From Aeromicrobium sp. PE09-221 (GTDB taxonomy: Bacteria; Actinomycetota; Actinomycetes; Propionibacteriales; Nocardioidaceae): a DNA stretch of 64,000 nt. The translations under genes were made by a program, and so were the position numbers. The stretch is from positions 31,343 through 95,342 of the forward strand of contig NZ_MIJB01000020.1 in the NCBI RefSeq assembly GCF_002174305.1, given 5' to 3'. Positions 51,268-58,687 of this stretch are shown here, piece by piece. How positions within the stretch are numbered: the first letter of the stretch is position 1; the number at the start of each line of letters is the position of its first letter. The notes below the pieces were generated by a model. That model was given only the letters and a program-made list of their open reading frames with translations, did no database searches and had not been told where the DNA came from.

Positions 51268-52371
51268 ATGGTCGTCGCGACTACCAGCCCCCCGCAGCGC
51301 CGACAGCGTCGTGCTCGCGACCTCCACCCCGGCGCGTGGTGGATCTGGGCCCTCGGCCTGGCCGCGACGGCCTCCGCCACCACCAATCCGGTCGTCCTGA
51401 GCCTGGTGATCGCGGTGACCTGTCTCGTCGTCGTCAGTCGGCGCGGTGATGCCCCGTGGGCCCGCGCCTTCCGTTTCTACCTCTGGTTCGGTGCGGTCAT
51501 CGTGGCGGTGCGTGTGCTGTACCGGCTGGTCTTCGGGGGAGGGTCGGTCATCGGTGACACGGTGCTGATCCCCTTGCCCGAGATCCCGCTGCCCGATGTC
51601 GTCTCGGGTATCCGGCTGCTGGGCGATGTCACGTCGACGGCGGTGCTCGCCGGTCTCTACGACGGTCTGCGGCTCGCGGCGGTCGTCATCTGCGTCGGTG
51701 CCGCCAATGCCCTCGCCAATCCCAAGCGACTGCTCGCCTCGGTGCCGCCCGCACTGTACGAGGTCGGGACGGCGCTGGTCGTCACGATGTCGGTCTTCCC
51801 GCAACTCGCCGAGAGCGTGCAGCGGGTCCACCGGGCACGGCGTCTGCGCGGCGAGCCCGGCACGGGGATCGGGGCGATGCGGCGGCTCGTCGTGCCCGTG
51901 CTGGAAGACGCGCTGGAGCGATCGATGACGCTCGCCGCGGGCATGGACGCCCGGGGCTATGGACGCGCCGGCACCGCCTCGGTGCGGGCGCGCGCGGTGA
52001 CCGGAGGATTCCTGCTCGCCGGGCTGTTCGGACTGTGCGTCGGCACCTACGCCTTCCTCGACCAGACGGCCCCGAGATGGCTCTCCTGGCCGGTCCTCGC
52101 CGGCGGCATCGGCTGTGCCGTGATCGGCTTCCTGCGTGCGGGGGAGCGGGTGCAGCGCACGCGATACCGCCCGGACCGGTGGCGCGGCCCGGAGCTGATG
52201 ACCGCGGCCTGCGGCATCGTCGCCGCCGTCGGCATGCGTTTCGTCGACCCGGCCGCGGCCTTCCCCTCGCTCACCCGGATGCCGGAGGTCTCGATCCTGG
52301 CACTGGCGGCCGTGCTCGTGACGGCCGTGCCCGCCTTCGCGACCCCCGAACCGCGGCGGGTGATCCGATGA
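51268..52371 (+). CDS. ECF transporter T component (CbiQ-like)
   Basis: 367 residues. Five or six membrane segments with the coupling helix motif GMDARGYGRAG (ARG motif of EcfT) near residue 230. It transmits ATPase motion to the S component. It is extended at the C-terminus by extra membrane segments. First gene behind the cobalamin riboswitch; ATGA overlap with the ATPase gene. Confidence 0.87.
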   Translation: MVVATTSPPQRRQRRARDLHPGAWWIWALGLAATASATTNPVVLSLVIAVTCLVVVSRRGDAPWARAFRFYLWFGAVIVAVRVLYRLVFGGGSVIGDTVLIPLPEIPLPDVVSGIRLLGDVTSTAVLAGLYDGLRLAAVVICVGAANALANPKRLLASVPPALYEVGTALVVTMSVFPQLAESVQRVHRARRLRGEPGTGIGAMRRLVVPVLEDALERSMTLAAGMDARGYGRAGTASVRARAVTGGFLLAGLFGLCVGTYAFLDQTAPRWLSWPVLAGGIGCAVIGFLRAGERVQRTRYRPDRWRGPELMTAACGIVAAVGMRFVDPAAAFPSLTRMPEVSILALAAVLVTAVPAFATPEPRRVIR

Positions 52372-53960
52372 TCGAGGTCATCGACGTCTCCTTCGCCTAC
52401 GACGGTGCTCCTTTCCGGGTGCTCACCGGAGTGGATCTGACGATCGGCGAGGGTGAGCTCGCGCTGGTCGTCGGTCGCACCGGATCGGGGAAGTCGACGC
52501 TGTTGGGTGTCTTCAACGGTCTGGTCCCGCACTTCACCGGCGGGACGCTGCGCGGGGATGTGCGCATCGACGGAACCTCCGTCCTCGGGCGACCGCCGCG
52601 CGAGCTGGCCGATCTCGTCGGCTACGTGCCGCAGGATCCGCTGGACGGCTTCGTGACCGACACGGTCGAGGAGGAGCTCGCCTACGGCATGGAGCAACTG
52701 GGGTTGAGCCCGTCGACGATGCGGCGCCGGGTGGAGGAGACCCTCGACCTGCTCGGCCTGGCGGATCTACGCGATCGCGCGTTGCGGACGCTCTCGGGAG
52801 GACAGCAGCAGCGCGTCGCGATCGGATCGGTCTTGACGATGCACCCGCGCGTCCTCGTGCTGGACGAGCCGACCTCGGCACTGGACCCCACAGCCGCCGA
52901 GGACGTGCTCGCCACGGTCGCCCGTCTGGTCGATGACCTCGCGCTCACCGTGGTGGTCGCCGAGCATCGGATGGAACGGGTCATCCCCTTCGCCGACCAG
53001 CTCGTCGTGGTCGAGGACGGCACCGTGCGCAGCGGGCCTCCGGCCGAGCTGCTGCGGGACTCCCCGGTTGCCCCGCCCATCGTGGACCTGGGACGTCTCG
53101 CCGGATGGGACCCTCTCCCGCTCTCGGTGCGTGAGGCGCGCAAGCGGGTGCGCACGGAGCCCTTCGTGCTCACCGAGCCCGAGCCGCGACCGGTGCCGCG
53201 TGGACCGGTGGAGCTGATCGCTCGCGGCATCGACGTCGGCTACGGTCCGGTCGTCGCCGTCGACGCGGTGGATCTGGAGGTGCGGACCGGCGAGATCTGC
53301 GTGCTGATGGGCCGCAACGGATCGGGCAAGTCGTCATTGTTGTGGGCCATGCAAGGCACCGGTCGCCGGGACGCGGGCACGGTCGCCATCGGTCCGGACG
53401 GGACCGATCCGTCCGATGTCCCCGCGGGTGAGGCACGGATGCTCGTCGGACTCGTGCCGCAGACGGCCGGTGATCTGCTCTACCTCGAGGACGTGGCCGA
53501 GGAGTGCGCCGCCGCCGACGAGCAGGCCGGAGCACCGTCGGGCACCTGCCGGGAACTGCTCGACCGGCTGGCGCCCGGCATCGACGGCATCCGTCACCCG
53601 CGTGACCTCTCCGAGGGTCAGCGTCTCGCGCTCGTGCTGGCGATCGTCCTCACCGCCCGTCCTCGTGTGCTCGCACTCGACGAACCCACGCGCGGCCTCG
53701 ACTACCCGGCGAAGGCCGAGTTGTCGCGGGTGTTGCGCGAGCTGGCCGAGGATGGGCACGCCGTACTCCTCTCGACCCATGACGTCGAGTTCGTCGCACA
53801 GGTCGCCGACACGGTCGTGGTGCTCGCGGACGGTGAGGTGGTCTCGGCCGGCGCCGTCCGCGATGTGCTGGCGGAGTCGCCCGCGTTCGCGCCGCAGGTG
53901 GCCAAGGTCCTCGGACCACAGTGGCTGACGGTGGCGCAGGTGGAGCGGACGCGATGGTGA
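52368..53960 (+). CDS. ECF transporter ATPase, two fused ABC domains
   Basis: 530 residues with two nucleotide-binding domains. First: Walker A GRTGSGKSTLL, signature LSGGQQQRVAIG, Walker B VLVLDEPTSALDP. Second: Walker A GRNGSGKSSLL, signature LSEGQRLALVLA, Walker B VLALDEPTRGLDY. The fusion replaces the separate EcfA1/A2 pair. The second signature has Glu instead of Gly (LSEGQ), so the two sites may be unequal. Confidence 0.9.
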   Translation: MIEVIDVSFAYDGAPFRVLTGVDLTIGEGELALVVGRTGSGKSTLLGVFNGLVPHFTGGTLRGDVRIDGTSVLGRPPRELADLVGYVPQDPLDGFVTDTVEEELAYGMEQLGLSPSTMRRRVEETLDLLGLADLRDRALRTLSGGQQQRVAIGSVLTMHPRVLVLDEPTSALDPTAAEDVLATVARLVDDLALTVVVAEHRMERVIPFADQLVVVEDGTVRSGPPAELLRDSPVAPPIVDLGRLAGWDPLPLSVREARKRVRTEPFVLTEPEPRPVPRGPVELIARGIDVGYGPVVAVDAVDLEVRTGEICVLMGRNGSGKSSLLWAMQGTGRRDAGTVAIGPDGTDPSDVPAGEARMLVGLVPQTAGDLLYLEDVAEECAAADEQAGAPSGTCRELLDRLAPGIDGIRHPRDLSEGQRLALVLAIVLTARPRVLALDEPTRGLDYPAKAELSRVLRELAEDGHAVLLSTHDVEFVAQVADTVVVLADGEVVSAGAVRDVLAESPAFAPQVAKVLGPQWLTVAQVERTRW

Positions 53961-54748
53961 GTCCCGGCGTCCCCATCGGCCGCAGATCCGCAGCCGTCCT
54001 GGCTCTCGCCTCTCTCGCGGGCATCGTCATGTTCTGCTGGCCGCTCATCCTGCGCCCGTCCGATGACGCGACCCGCGTCGATCAGCCCTTCCTGTTGATG
54101 GTCCTGCTGCCCGTCATCGCGCTGGTGGTGCTCGCCGAGCTGTCCGAAGGCGGCATCGACTCGCGCGCCCTGGCGATCCTCGGGGTCCTGACCGCGGTGA
54201 ACGCGGCATTGCGCACCCTCGGCGCCGGGACCGCCGGTATCGAGCTCGTCTTCTTCCTGCTGATCCTGGCCGGACGGGTCTTCGGCCCGGGCTTCGGCTT
54301 CGTCTTCGGGTGCACGACGGTATTCGCCTCCGCACTGCTGACGGCCGGAGTGGGGCCGTGGCTGCCGTTCCAGATGATGTGCTCCGCCTGGATCGGCATG
54401 GGGGCGGGACTGCTGCCGCATCGCCTCCGCGGCAAGGCGGAGATCGCGATGCTCGCGCTCTACGGCGTGATCTGCGCCTATCTCTTCGGCCTGCTCATGA
54501 ACCTGTCCACCTGGCCCTTCGCGATCGGCATCGACTCGGGGGCCCTGTCCTTCGTGCCGGGGGATCCGCTGCTGGAGAACCTCCGGCGCTTCGCGGTCTT
54601 CTTCCTGCTGACCTCCACCGGCTGGGACACCGGGCGCGCCATCACCAATGCCCTGCTGATCGTCGTCCTCGGTCCCGCCATCCTGCTCACCTTGCGCCGG
54701 GCGGCCCGCCGGGCGCGCATCATCCCCTTCGAGAGGAACCCCACATGA
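53954..54748 (+). CDS. ECF transporter S component, probably for cobalamin
   Basis: 264 residues, about six to seven membrane segments, with FGPGFGFVFGCTTVFASALLT-type central helices (key G-P-G-F-G-F) and WLPFQMMCSAWIGMGAGLLP, the pattern of CbrT/ribofl_trS-like S components. S components bind the vitamin. The riboswitch upstream points to cobalamin or a precursor. Overlaps the ATPase gene by 7 bp and the next gene by 4 bp. Confidence 0.82.
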   Translation: MVSPGVPIGRRSAAVLALASLAGIVMFCWPLILRPSDDATRVDQPFLLMVLLPVIALVVLAELSEGGIDSRALAILGVLTAVNAALRTLGAGTAGIELVFFLLILAGRVFGPGFGFVFGCTTVFASALLTAGVGPWLPFQMMCSAWIGMGAGLLPHRLRGKAEIAMLALYGVICAYLFGLLMNLSTWPFAIGIDSGALSFVPGDPLLENLRRFAVFFLLTSTGWDTGRAITNALLIVVLGPAILLTLRRAARRARIIPFERNPT

Positions 54749-55371
54749 AGCGACTGATCGCCGCTGCTGCCCTCGTCCTGCCCGGCCTCGTCGCCGTCGC
54801 CGCGCCGTCCGCGGCGCAGAGCGAGTGCGAGGATCCGGCCGATATCCCGATCCTCGTCGACTACGGTCCGCTGGAGGCGGAGCAGCAGGTCGTGTGCGCC
54901 GAGGGCGCCGCCCAGATGTCGGCGCTCGCCGCGATCACCGGTGCCGGGGTGGACCTGGAGGGCACCACGGAGTACGGCGACAGCGTGGTGTGCCGGGTCG
55001 AGGGCCGTCCGGGTGCGGATGTCGAGTCCTGCGACTCGATGCCGGCCGGGGACAGCTTCTGGGGGTTCTACATCGGCTCCGACGGCGCCTGGGAGTTTGC
55101 CCAGCAGGGGGTGGACCAGCAGATCCTCGAGGAGGGTGAATTCGTTGCGCTGGCCTATGGCGACGGCACCGCGGCACCGGCCACGGCTCCCGATGAGGAG
55201 CTGCGTCAACAGGCGCGGGAGGCGGGCGTCGAGTCCACGCCCGCCGACGATGCCGCGGCCGAGGATGCCGAGGACGAGGCCAGCGACGTCGGCCTCATCG
55301 CCGGCTCGATCGTGGTGCTCGTGGTCGTCATGGCGGCGATCGTGGTCGTGCTGCGCCGCCGTCGCAGCTAG
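54745..55371 (+). CDS. Membrane-anchored DUF4430-like protein, candidate B12-capture partner
   Basis: 208 residues. Signal peptide (cleavage near AAPSAAQ), an extracellular domain with four Cys, GDSFWGFYIGSDGAWEFA and QILEEGEFVALAYGDG, then an acidic linker and a C-terminal membrane helix with RRRRS tail. The WxxYI...EGD/E pattern resembles DUF4430, the fold of the C-terminal domain of transcobalamin and intrinsic factor. Position at the end of a B12-riboswitch ECF operon supports a cobalamin-binding or presenting role. That function is inference. Confidence 0.72.
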   Translation: MKRLIAAAALVLPGLVAVAAPSAAQSECEDPADIPILVDYGPLEAEQQVVCAEGAAQMSALAAITGAGVDLEGTTEYGDSVVCRVEGRPGADVESCDSMPAGDSFWGFYIGSDGAWEFAQQGVDQQILEEGEFVALAYGDGTAAPATAPDEELRQQAREAGVESTPADDAAAEDAEDEASDVGLIAGSIVVLVVVMAAIVVVLRRRRS

Positions 55372-55383
55372 TCGGCCGCGCCG

Positions 55384-57033
55384 TCAGAAATACGCCGTGA
55401 CCCGCGGGGAGCCTTCGAGGGGAGACCACAGTTCGACGGTGCCCCGCGGTTCCACGAGGGTGAGCAGTTCGAGGGTGAGTGTCGGTACGGACGTTCCCGG
55501 TGTCCACTCCAGGGAGCAGTCGATGGCACGCGTACCGAAGTGCAAACCCTCACACACCCAGCCGCCGTCCGGGGAAGCCGGCCAGATGCCCCGCTCCAGC
55601 CGGATCGTGGCGTTGAGCGTGATCGGGGTTTCGCCCCTGCCGCTGGCGTGGGCGATGACAACGAGGGATCGGATCAGCTGGCCGCCCAGTGCCGCTTCGA
55701 CGCTCAGCTCGTCGAGCTCGGGCTCCGGCTCCGGCTCGGGCTCCGGCTCCGGCTCGGGCTCGGGCTCCGGCTCGGGCTCGGGCTCCGGCTCGGGTTCGGG
55801 TTCGGGTTCGGGCTCCGGTTCGGGCTCCGGTTCGGGCTCCGGTTCCGGTTCCGGTGGAGTCAGTGGAGTCGGCTCGGGCTCGGGCGGTGCCGACCGAGTC
55901 GGGATGTCGCGGTTGATATCGGCGGGCCCGCCTGGGGGCAGGGCGGTCTCATGGGGTGTCGTTCCGGTCACCGGAAGCACCGGCGGCGTGATGAGCGCTG
56001 CCGGCGCGAGGTCCGATGGATCGGTCCCTGCGGTCGTTGTCGGCGGGTTCGCGCCGGGTGCAACTGGGGTCCCTACCGGTCCATTCGGAGCGGCGGCGGT
56101 TGCCGGCGAAGGAGCGCTATCGGATATCTCCATCACCGACGCGGCTGCTACCGCGACGGCGGCGGCCACGGCGACCGTCGCTGTCGCGAGACCCGCCGGT
56201 TGAGTCATCCACTGACGCAGACGCGGACGTGGAAAGGCGGCGAGGATCGCTCCGGCCGTCCCACCCGGGGCCGCCCACGCCGCGGTCGAGATGCCGCCGA
56301 AACCGGTGAGCACCACGGGCCAGGTCCAAGCACCGAGCTGCGTATTGATCGTCGTCAGCTGGTGATAAAGGGCGGCGCATTCGGCGCATTCGTCCAGATG
56401 GCGCATCGCTTTGGAGCTGCCCGATGAGCCGAGTCCGCCCCGAACGAGACTGCTGAGCCGATCGCGTGTCCAACGGCACGGCAGTTTCTCAGTGGGAGTG
56501 ACGTGTCCGCTCAGATAGCCGCGACGCAGAGCCTCGCGTGCGCGGTGGGCCCATGTCGAGACCCGGGGGGCGGGCACGCCGAGTCGCTCGGCGACCTCCG
56601 CGACGGATAGATCCTCGACATCCAGGTACCAGAGCACCTCGCGCCACCGCTTCGGCAGACCGTTCAAGGCCTCGGCCGCCCGGCGCTCGTCGACCGGGTC
56701 GAGGAGCTCGTGCGTGTGCGGTTGGTCGAGCAGCCAGTCGCGATCCGAGCTCGGCGTCTCGCGGTTCCCGGTGCGCTGGTGGTCCAGATGCAGTCGCCGG
56801 ACGGTGGTGGCCAGATAGCCGAGGACATTGCGGTCCGGCCCGCGACCTGCGCGCAGAGCAGTGAAGACCCGGGTGAACGCCTCGGAGACGAGATCATCGG
56901 CACGGCCGGGGTCGAGGGCCAGGGCCACGCGCCGCAGGGCGGGCGAGTGCTGTCGATAGAGAGTGTCCATCGCCTCGGTGTCGCCGCCGCGGACGGCATC
57001 GAGCAGGACTTGGTCATCGAAGGCGAGAACCAC
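55384..57033 (-). CDS. ECF sigma factor fused to zinc anti-sigma, membrane segment and extracytoplasmic domain
   Basis: About 549 residues in order: sigma region 2 (about 10-80, [12 protein letters not shown]), region 4 (about 115-170, [23 protein letters not shown]), a zinc anti-sigma (ZAS) motif H-x3-C-x2-C in [10 protein letters not shown] near 215, one strong membrane helix ([19 protein letters not shown]; an earlier weaker hydrophobic stretch exists), a Pro/Thr linker, about 23 Pro-Glu dipeptides, and a Cys-paired beta domain like DUF11 folds (GWVCEGLHF...DCSLEW). It would be a tethered sigma factor whose own anti-sigma domain controls release. GTG at 57033 has GGGAG five bases upstream; ATG at 57054 is the alternative. 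Divergent from the LuxR gene and 12 bp from a convergent neighbour. Confidence 0.85.
   Translation of the reverse strand: MVLAFDDQVLLDAVRGGDTEAMDTLYRQHSPALRRVALALDPGRADDLVSEAFTRVFTALRAGRGPDRNVLGYLATTVRRLHLDHQRTGNRETPSSDRDWLLDQPHTHELLDPVDERRAAEALNGLPKRWREVLWYLDVEDLSVAEVAERLGVPAPRVSTWAHRAREALRRGYLSGHVTPTEKLPCRWTRDRLSSLVRGGLGSSGSSKAMRHLDECAECAALYHQLTTINTQLGAWTWPVVLTGFGGISTAAWAAPGGTAGAILAAFPRPRLRQWMTQPAGLATATVAVAAAVAVAAASVMEISDSAPSPATAAAPNGPVGTPVAPGANPPTTTAGTDPSDLAPAALITPPVLPVTGTTPHETALPPGGPADINRDIPTRSAPPEPEPTPLTPPEPEPEPEPEPEPEPEPEPEPEPEPEPEPEPEPEPEPEPEPEPEPELDELSVEAALGGQLIRSLVVIAHASGRGETPITLNATIRLERGIWPASPDGGWVCEGLHFGTRAIDCSLEWTPGTSVPTLTLELLTLVEPRGTVELWSPLEGSPRVTAYF
55717..55854. repeat. Hexanucleotide tract coding for the Pro-Glu stalk
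   Basis: About 46 codons alternating CCG/CCC/CCA-type Pro and GAG/GAA Glu codons, seen on the plus strand as GGCTCC/GGCTCG/GGTTCG units. It encodes about 23 Pro-Glu dipeptides, a stiff, highly charged stalk between membrane and outer domain. The tract is prone to copy-number change by slippage; hexamer changes keep the frame. Confidence 0.9.
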
Positions 57034-57084
57034 GAGTACTCCCAGCGTGGACATGACAGGGCCAGCGCTCCCGATCGCTGCTCC

Positions 57085-57116
57085 CACTATAGAAGGTGAT
57101 GTAGATCACTTCGGTA
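57085..57116. promoter_or_regulatory. Divergent control region between sigma fusion and LuxR gene
   Basis: TATAGT (complement of 57086-57091) is a good -10 for the minus-strand sigma gene. Next to it GTGAT-GTAG-ATCAC (57096-57109) is a perfect palindrome, also readable as GTGA-N6-TCAC, the core of CRP/GlxR cAMP-receptor sites. It sits upstream of both genes. Binding by a cAMP receptor or by the LuxR protein is speculative. Confidence 0.45.
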
Positions 57117-58550
57117 GTGGCGTCAGATCCACGGCGGTCGCCCGTCTTGTTGTTGATGAGTTCCTACGGTGATCGCCCCCTGGTCCTGGTGATCGATGAC
57201 CCCTCCGCCCTGCCAGACCAGATATGGCAGGCGCTGGAGGCCGCCGGTGCGCGCGCAGACTCGCGTCTCCTTCGTGCTCTGCACACCGGTGATGCAGAGG
57301 AGGCCGAGCGCCTGCTGGGGGCCTGCGGTCCCGCACTGGTGACCGACCATCCCGGACTGCTGTCCCGATGGCACGACGACGCCTGGGCGCGGGAGAACGC
57401 CGGTCCGCGCCTCCAGTGGGCCCTCTGGCTCGATGGAGGCGCCCTCCCACGTCCGCTCGGCAGGGAACGTGGTCCCGACCGCCTGCTCGCGCGGGCTCTG
57501 CGCTGTGAGATCAGTGCCGCCCGGGGCCAGGTGATCGCGAGGACCGATGCCTCGGCGATCGCGGTCGCCGTGCAGGATGCTCCACGCCAGGTGTGGGAGG
57601 CACTCGGTCCCTGGCGCGCTGCCGTGCACGCCGCTTGTGCGCGCCAGCTCACCGTCGAAGGGAAGACCGGAGAGGCTCTCACGACCCTCGCGGTGGGGCT
57701 CTCCGTCGCTGGAGACGATGGAGCCCGTCGAGAGCTCAGCGGCTTGGCGGTCTTCGTCGCGGCCGTTCACGGTGACCTGGTGGAGGCGCGCCGCCACCGG
57801 CAGACGGTTCCCGAGGTCTCGGGCGGCCATCGCGTCGATCCCACGCTCGCGGCCGCGGATGCCCTCATCGCCCTCGAGGCCGGAGATCACGCCGCTGCTC
57901 GCCGGATCCTCGAACGAGCAGGGGACCGTCATCGCGATCTGCGTATGGCGAAGGCATTCCTCCTGGTGGCCGATGGCGACCCGCAGGCAGCCGCGGCCCT
58001 TCGGTCGACGATGAACGGCACCCATCCTCTGCTGCGAGCCCTCGATGACGCCGCCGCCTCCGGCGGAGCCGGAGCACCGCCTCGACTGGTCGATCTGTCT
58101 CTTGCGCAGGATGCCCCGCGTCCGCGGTTGCACGCCGCCGTCCGCGAGTTCGCCGCCGCCCGGCGGTTCGCCGGTCCCACGACCGCCGCCGTCCTGGCGC
58201 AACGTATCGCCGATCTGGCTGCGATGCACGGGATGAGCTGGCCGCTCGGGCTGCTCGACGGCGAGGACGGAGACGCCCTTGCCGGCCTGCTCGGACGACA
58301 CGCACCGTCATTCCTCCCGGCTCCTGCTATGGCGCAGCTCACCGATGCTGAGGTCGAGGTGCTGCGTGAACTCGCCGCCGGAGGCACGGAGGCGCAGATC
58401 GCCCGTCGGGTCTTCCGCTCGGTCAACACGATCAAGACGCAACGCCGGTCGCTGTACCGGAAGCTCGGCGTCTCGAACCGGGCTGATGCCGTCGCCCTCG
58501 CTGCGCAGTGGGGCATCGCTCCGGCGAGTCGCGGGGTGGACCGGGGGTGA
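57117..58550 (+). CDS. LuxR-type regulator with long helical N-terminal region
   Basis: 477 residues from the GTG at 57117, or 464 from the ATG at 57156; neither has a clear ribosome site. The C-terminal HTH (about 410-465) shows LTDAEVEVLRELAAGGTEAQ and VFRSVNTIKTQRRSLYRKLGV. There is no receiver domain and no AAA ATPase. The N-terminal 400 residues are Ala/Leu/Arg-rich helices with degenerate TPR-like spacing (LLRALHTGDAEEAERLL, RRILERAG), similar to the C-terminal half of MalT/LAL proteins. It lies 137 bp before the adhesin gene in the same direction, so it probably regulates it. Confidence 0.75.
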   Translation: MASDPRRSPVLLLMSSYGDRPLVLVIDDPSALPDQIWQALEAAGARADSRLLRALHTGDAEEAERLLGACGPALVTDHPGLLSRWHDDAWARENAGPRLQWALWLDGGALPRPLGRERGPDRLLARALRCEISAARGQVIARTDASAIAVAVQDAPRQVWEALGPWRAAVHAACARQLTVEGKTGEALTTLAVGLSVAGDDGARRELSGLAVFVAAVHGDLVEARRHRQTVPEVSGGHRVDPTLAAADALIALEAGDHAAARRILERAGDRHRDLRMAKAFLLVADGDPQAAAALRSTMNGTHPLLRALDDAAASGGAGAPPRLVDLSLAQDAPRPRLHAAVREFAAARRFAGPTTAAVLAQRIADLAAMHGMSWPLGLLDGEDGDALAGLLGRHAPSFLPAPAMAQLTDAEVEVLRELAAGGTEAQIARRVFRSVNTIKTQRRSLYRKLGVSNRADAVALAAQWGIAPASRGVDRG

Positions 58551-58687
58551 ACTTTCGTCGAGATCCGCCGAACCAACGGTTCCCGGCCAGAGAAATAGGA
58601 TCGGCCGTCGGTATCGGGGACCGAGGAGCTTCCTCGGATAAGAGCAGTGAACGTCATCCATCGATCGATTTAGGGAGTAGTACTCGT
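58551..58687 (+). promoter_or_regulatory. Adhesin upstream region
   Basis: GAACC-AAC-GGTTC (58570-58582) is a perfect palindrome just upstream of a possible -10 TAGGAT (58596-58601). The leader then carries the hairpin CCGAGG-AGCTT-CCTCGG (58621-58637) and GGGAG about ten bases before the ATG. A GAGTA-G-TACTC palindrome covers the ribosome site (near 58675). These may be targets of the LuxR protein or the tethered sigma factor. Confidence 0.4.

Noticed and set aside
55950..55985. LPVTG in the linker of the sigma fusion as a sortase signal
   Set aside because: It is internal, not followed by a membrane helix and basic tail, and lies in a Pro/Thr-rich linker; most likely chance.
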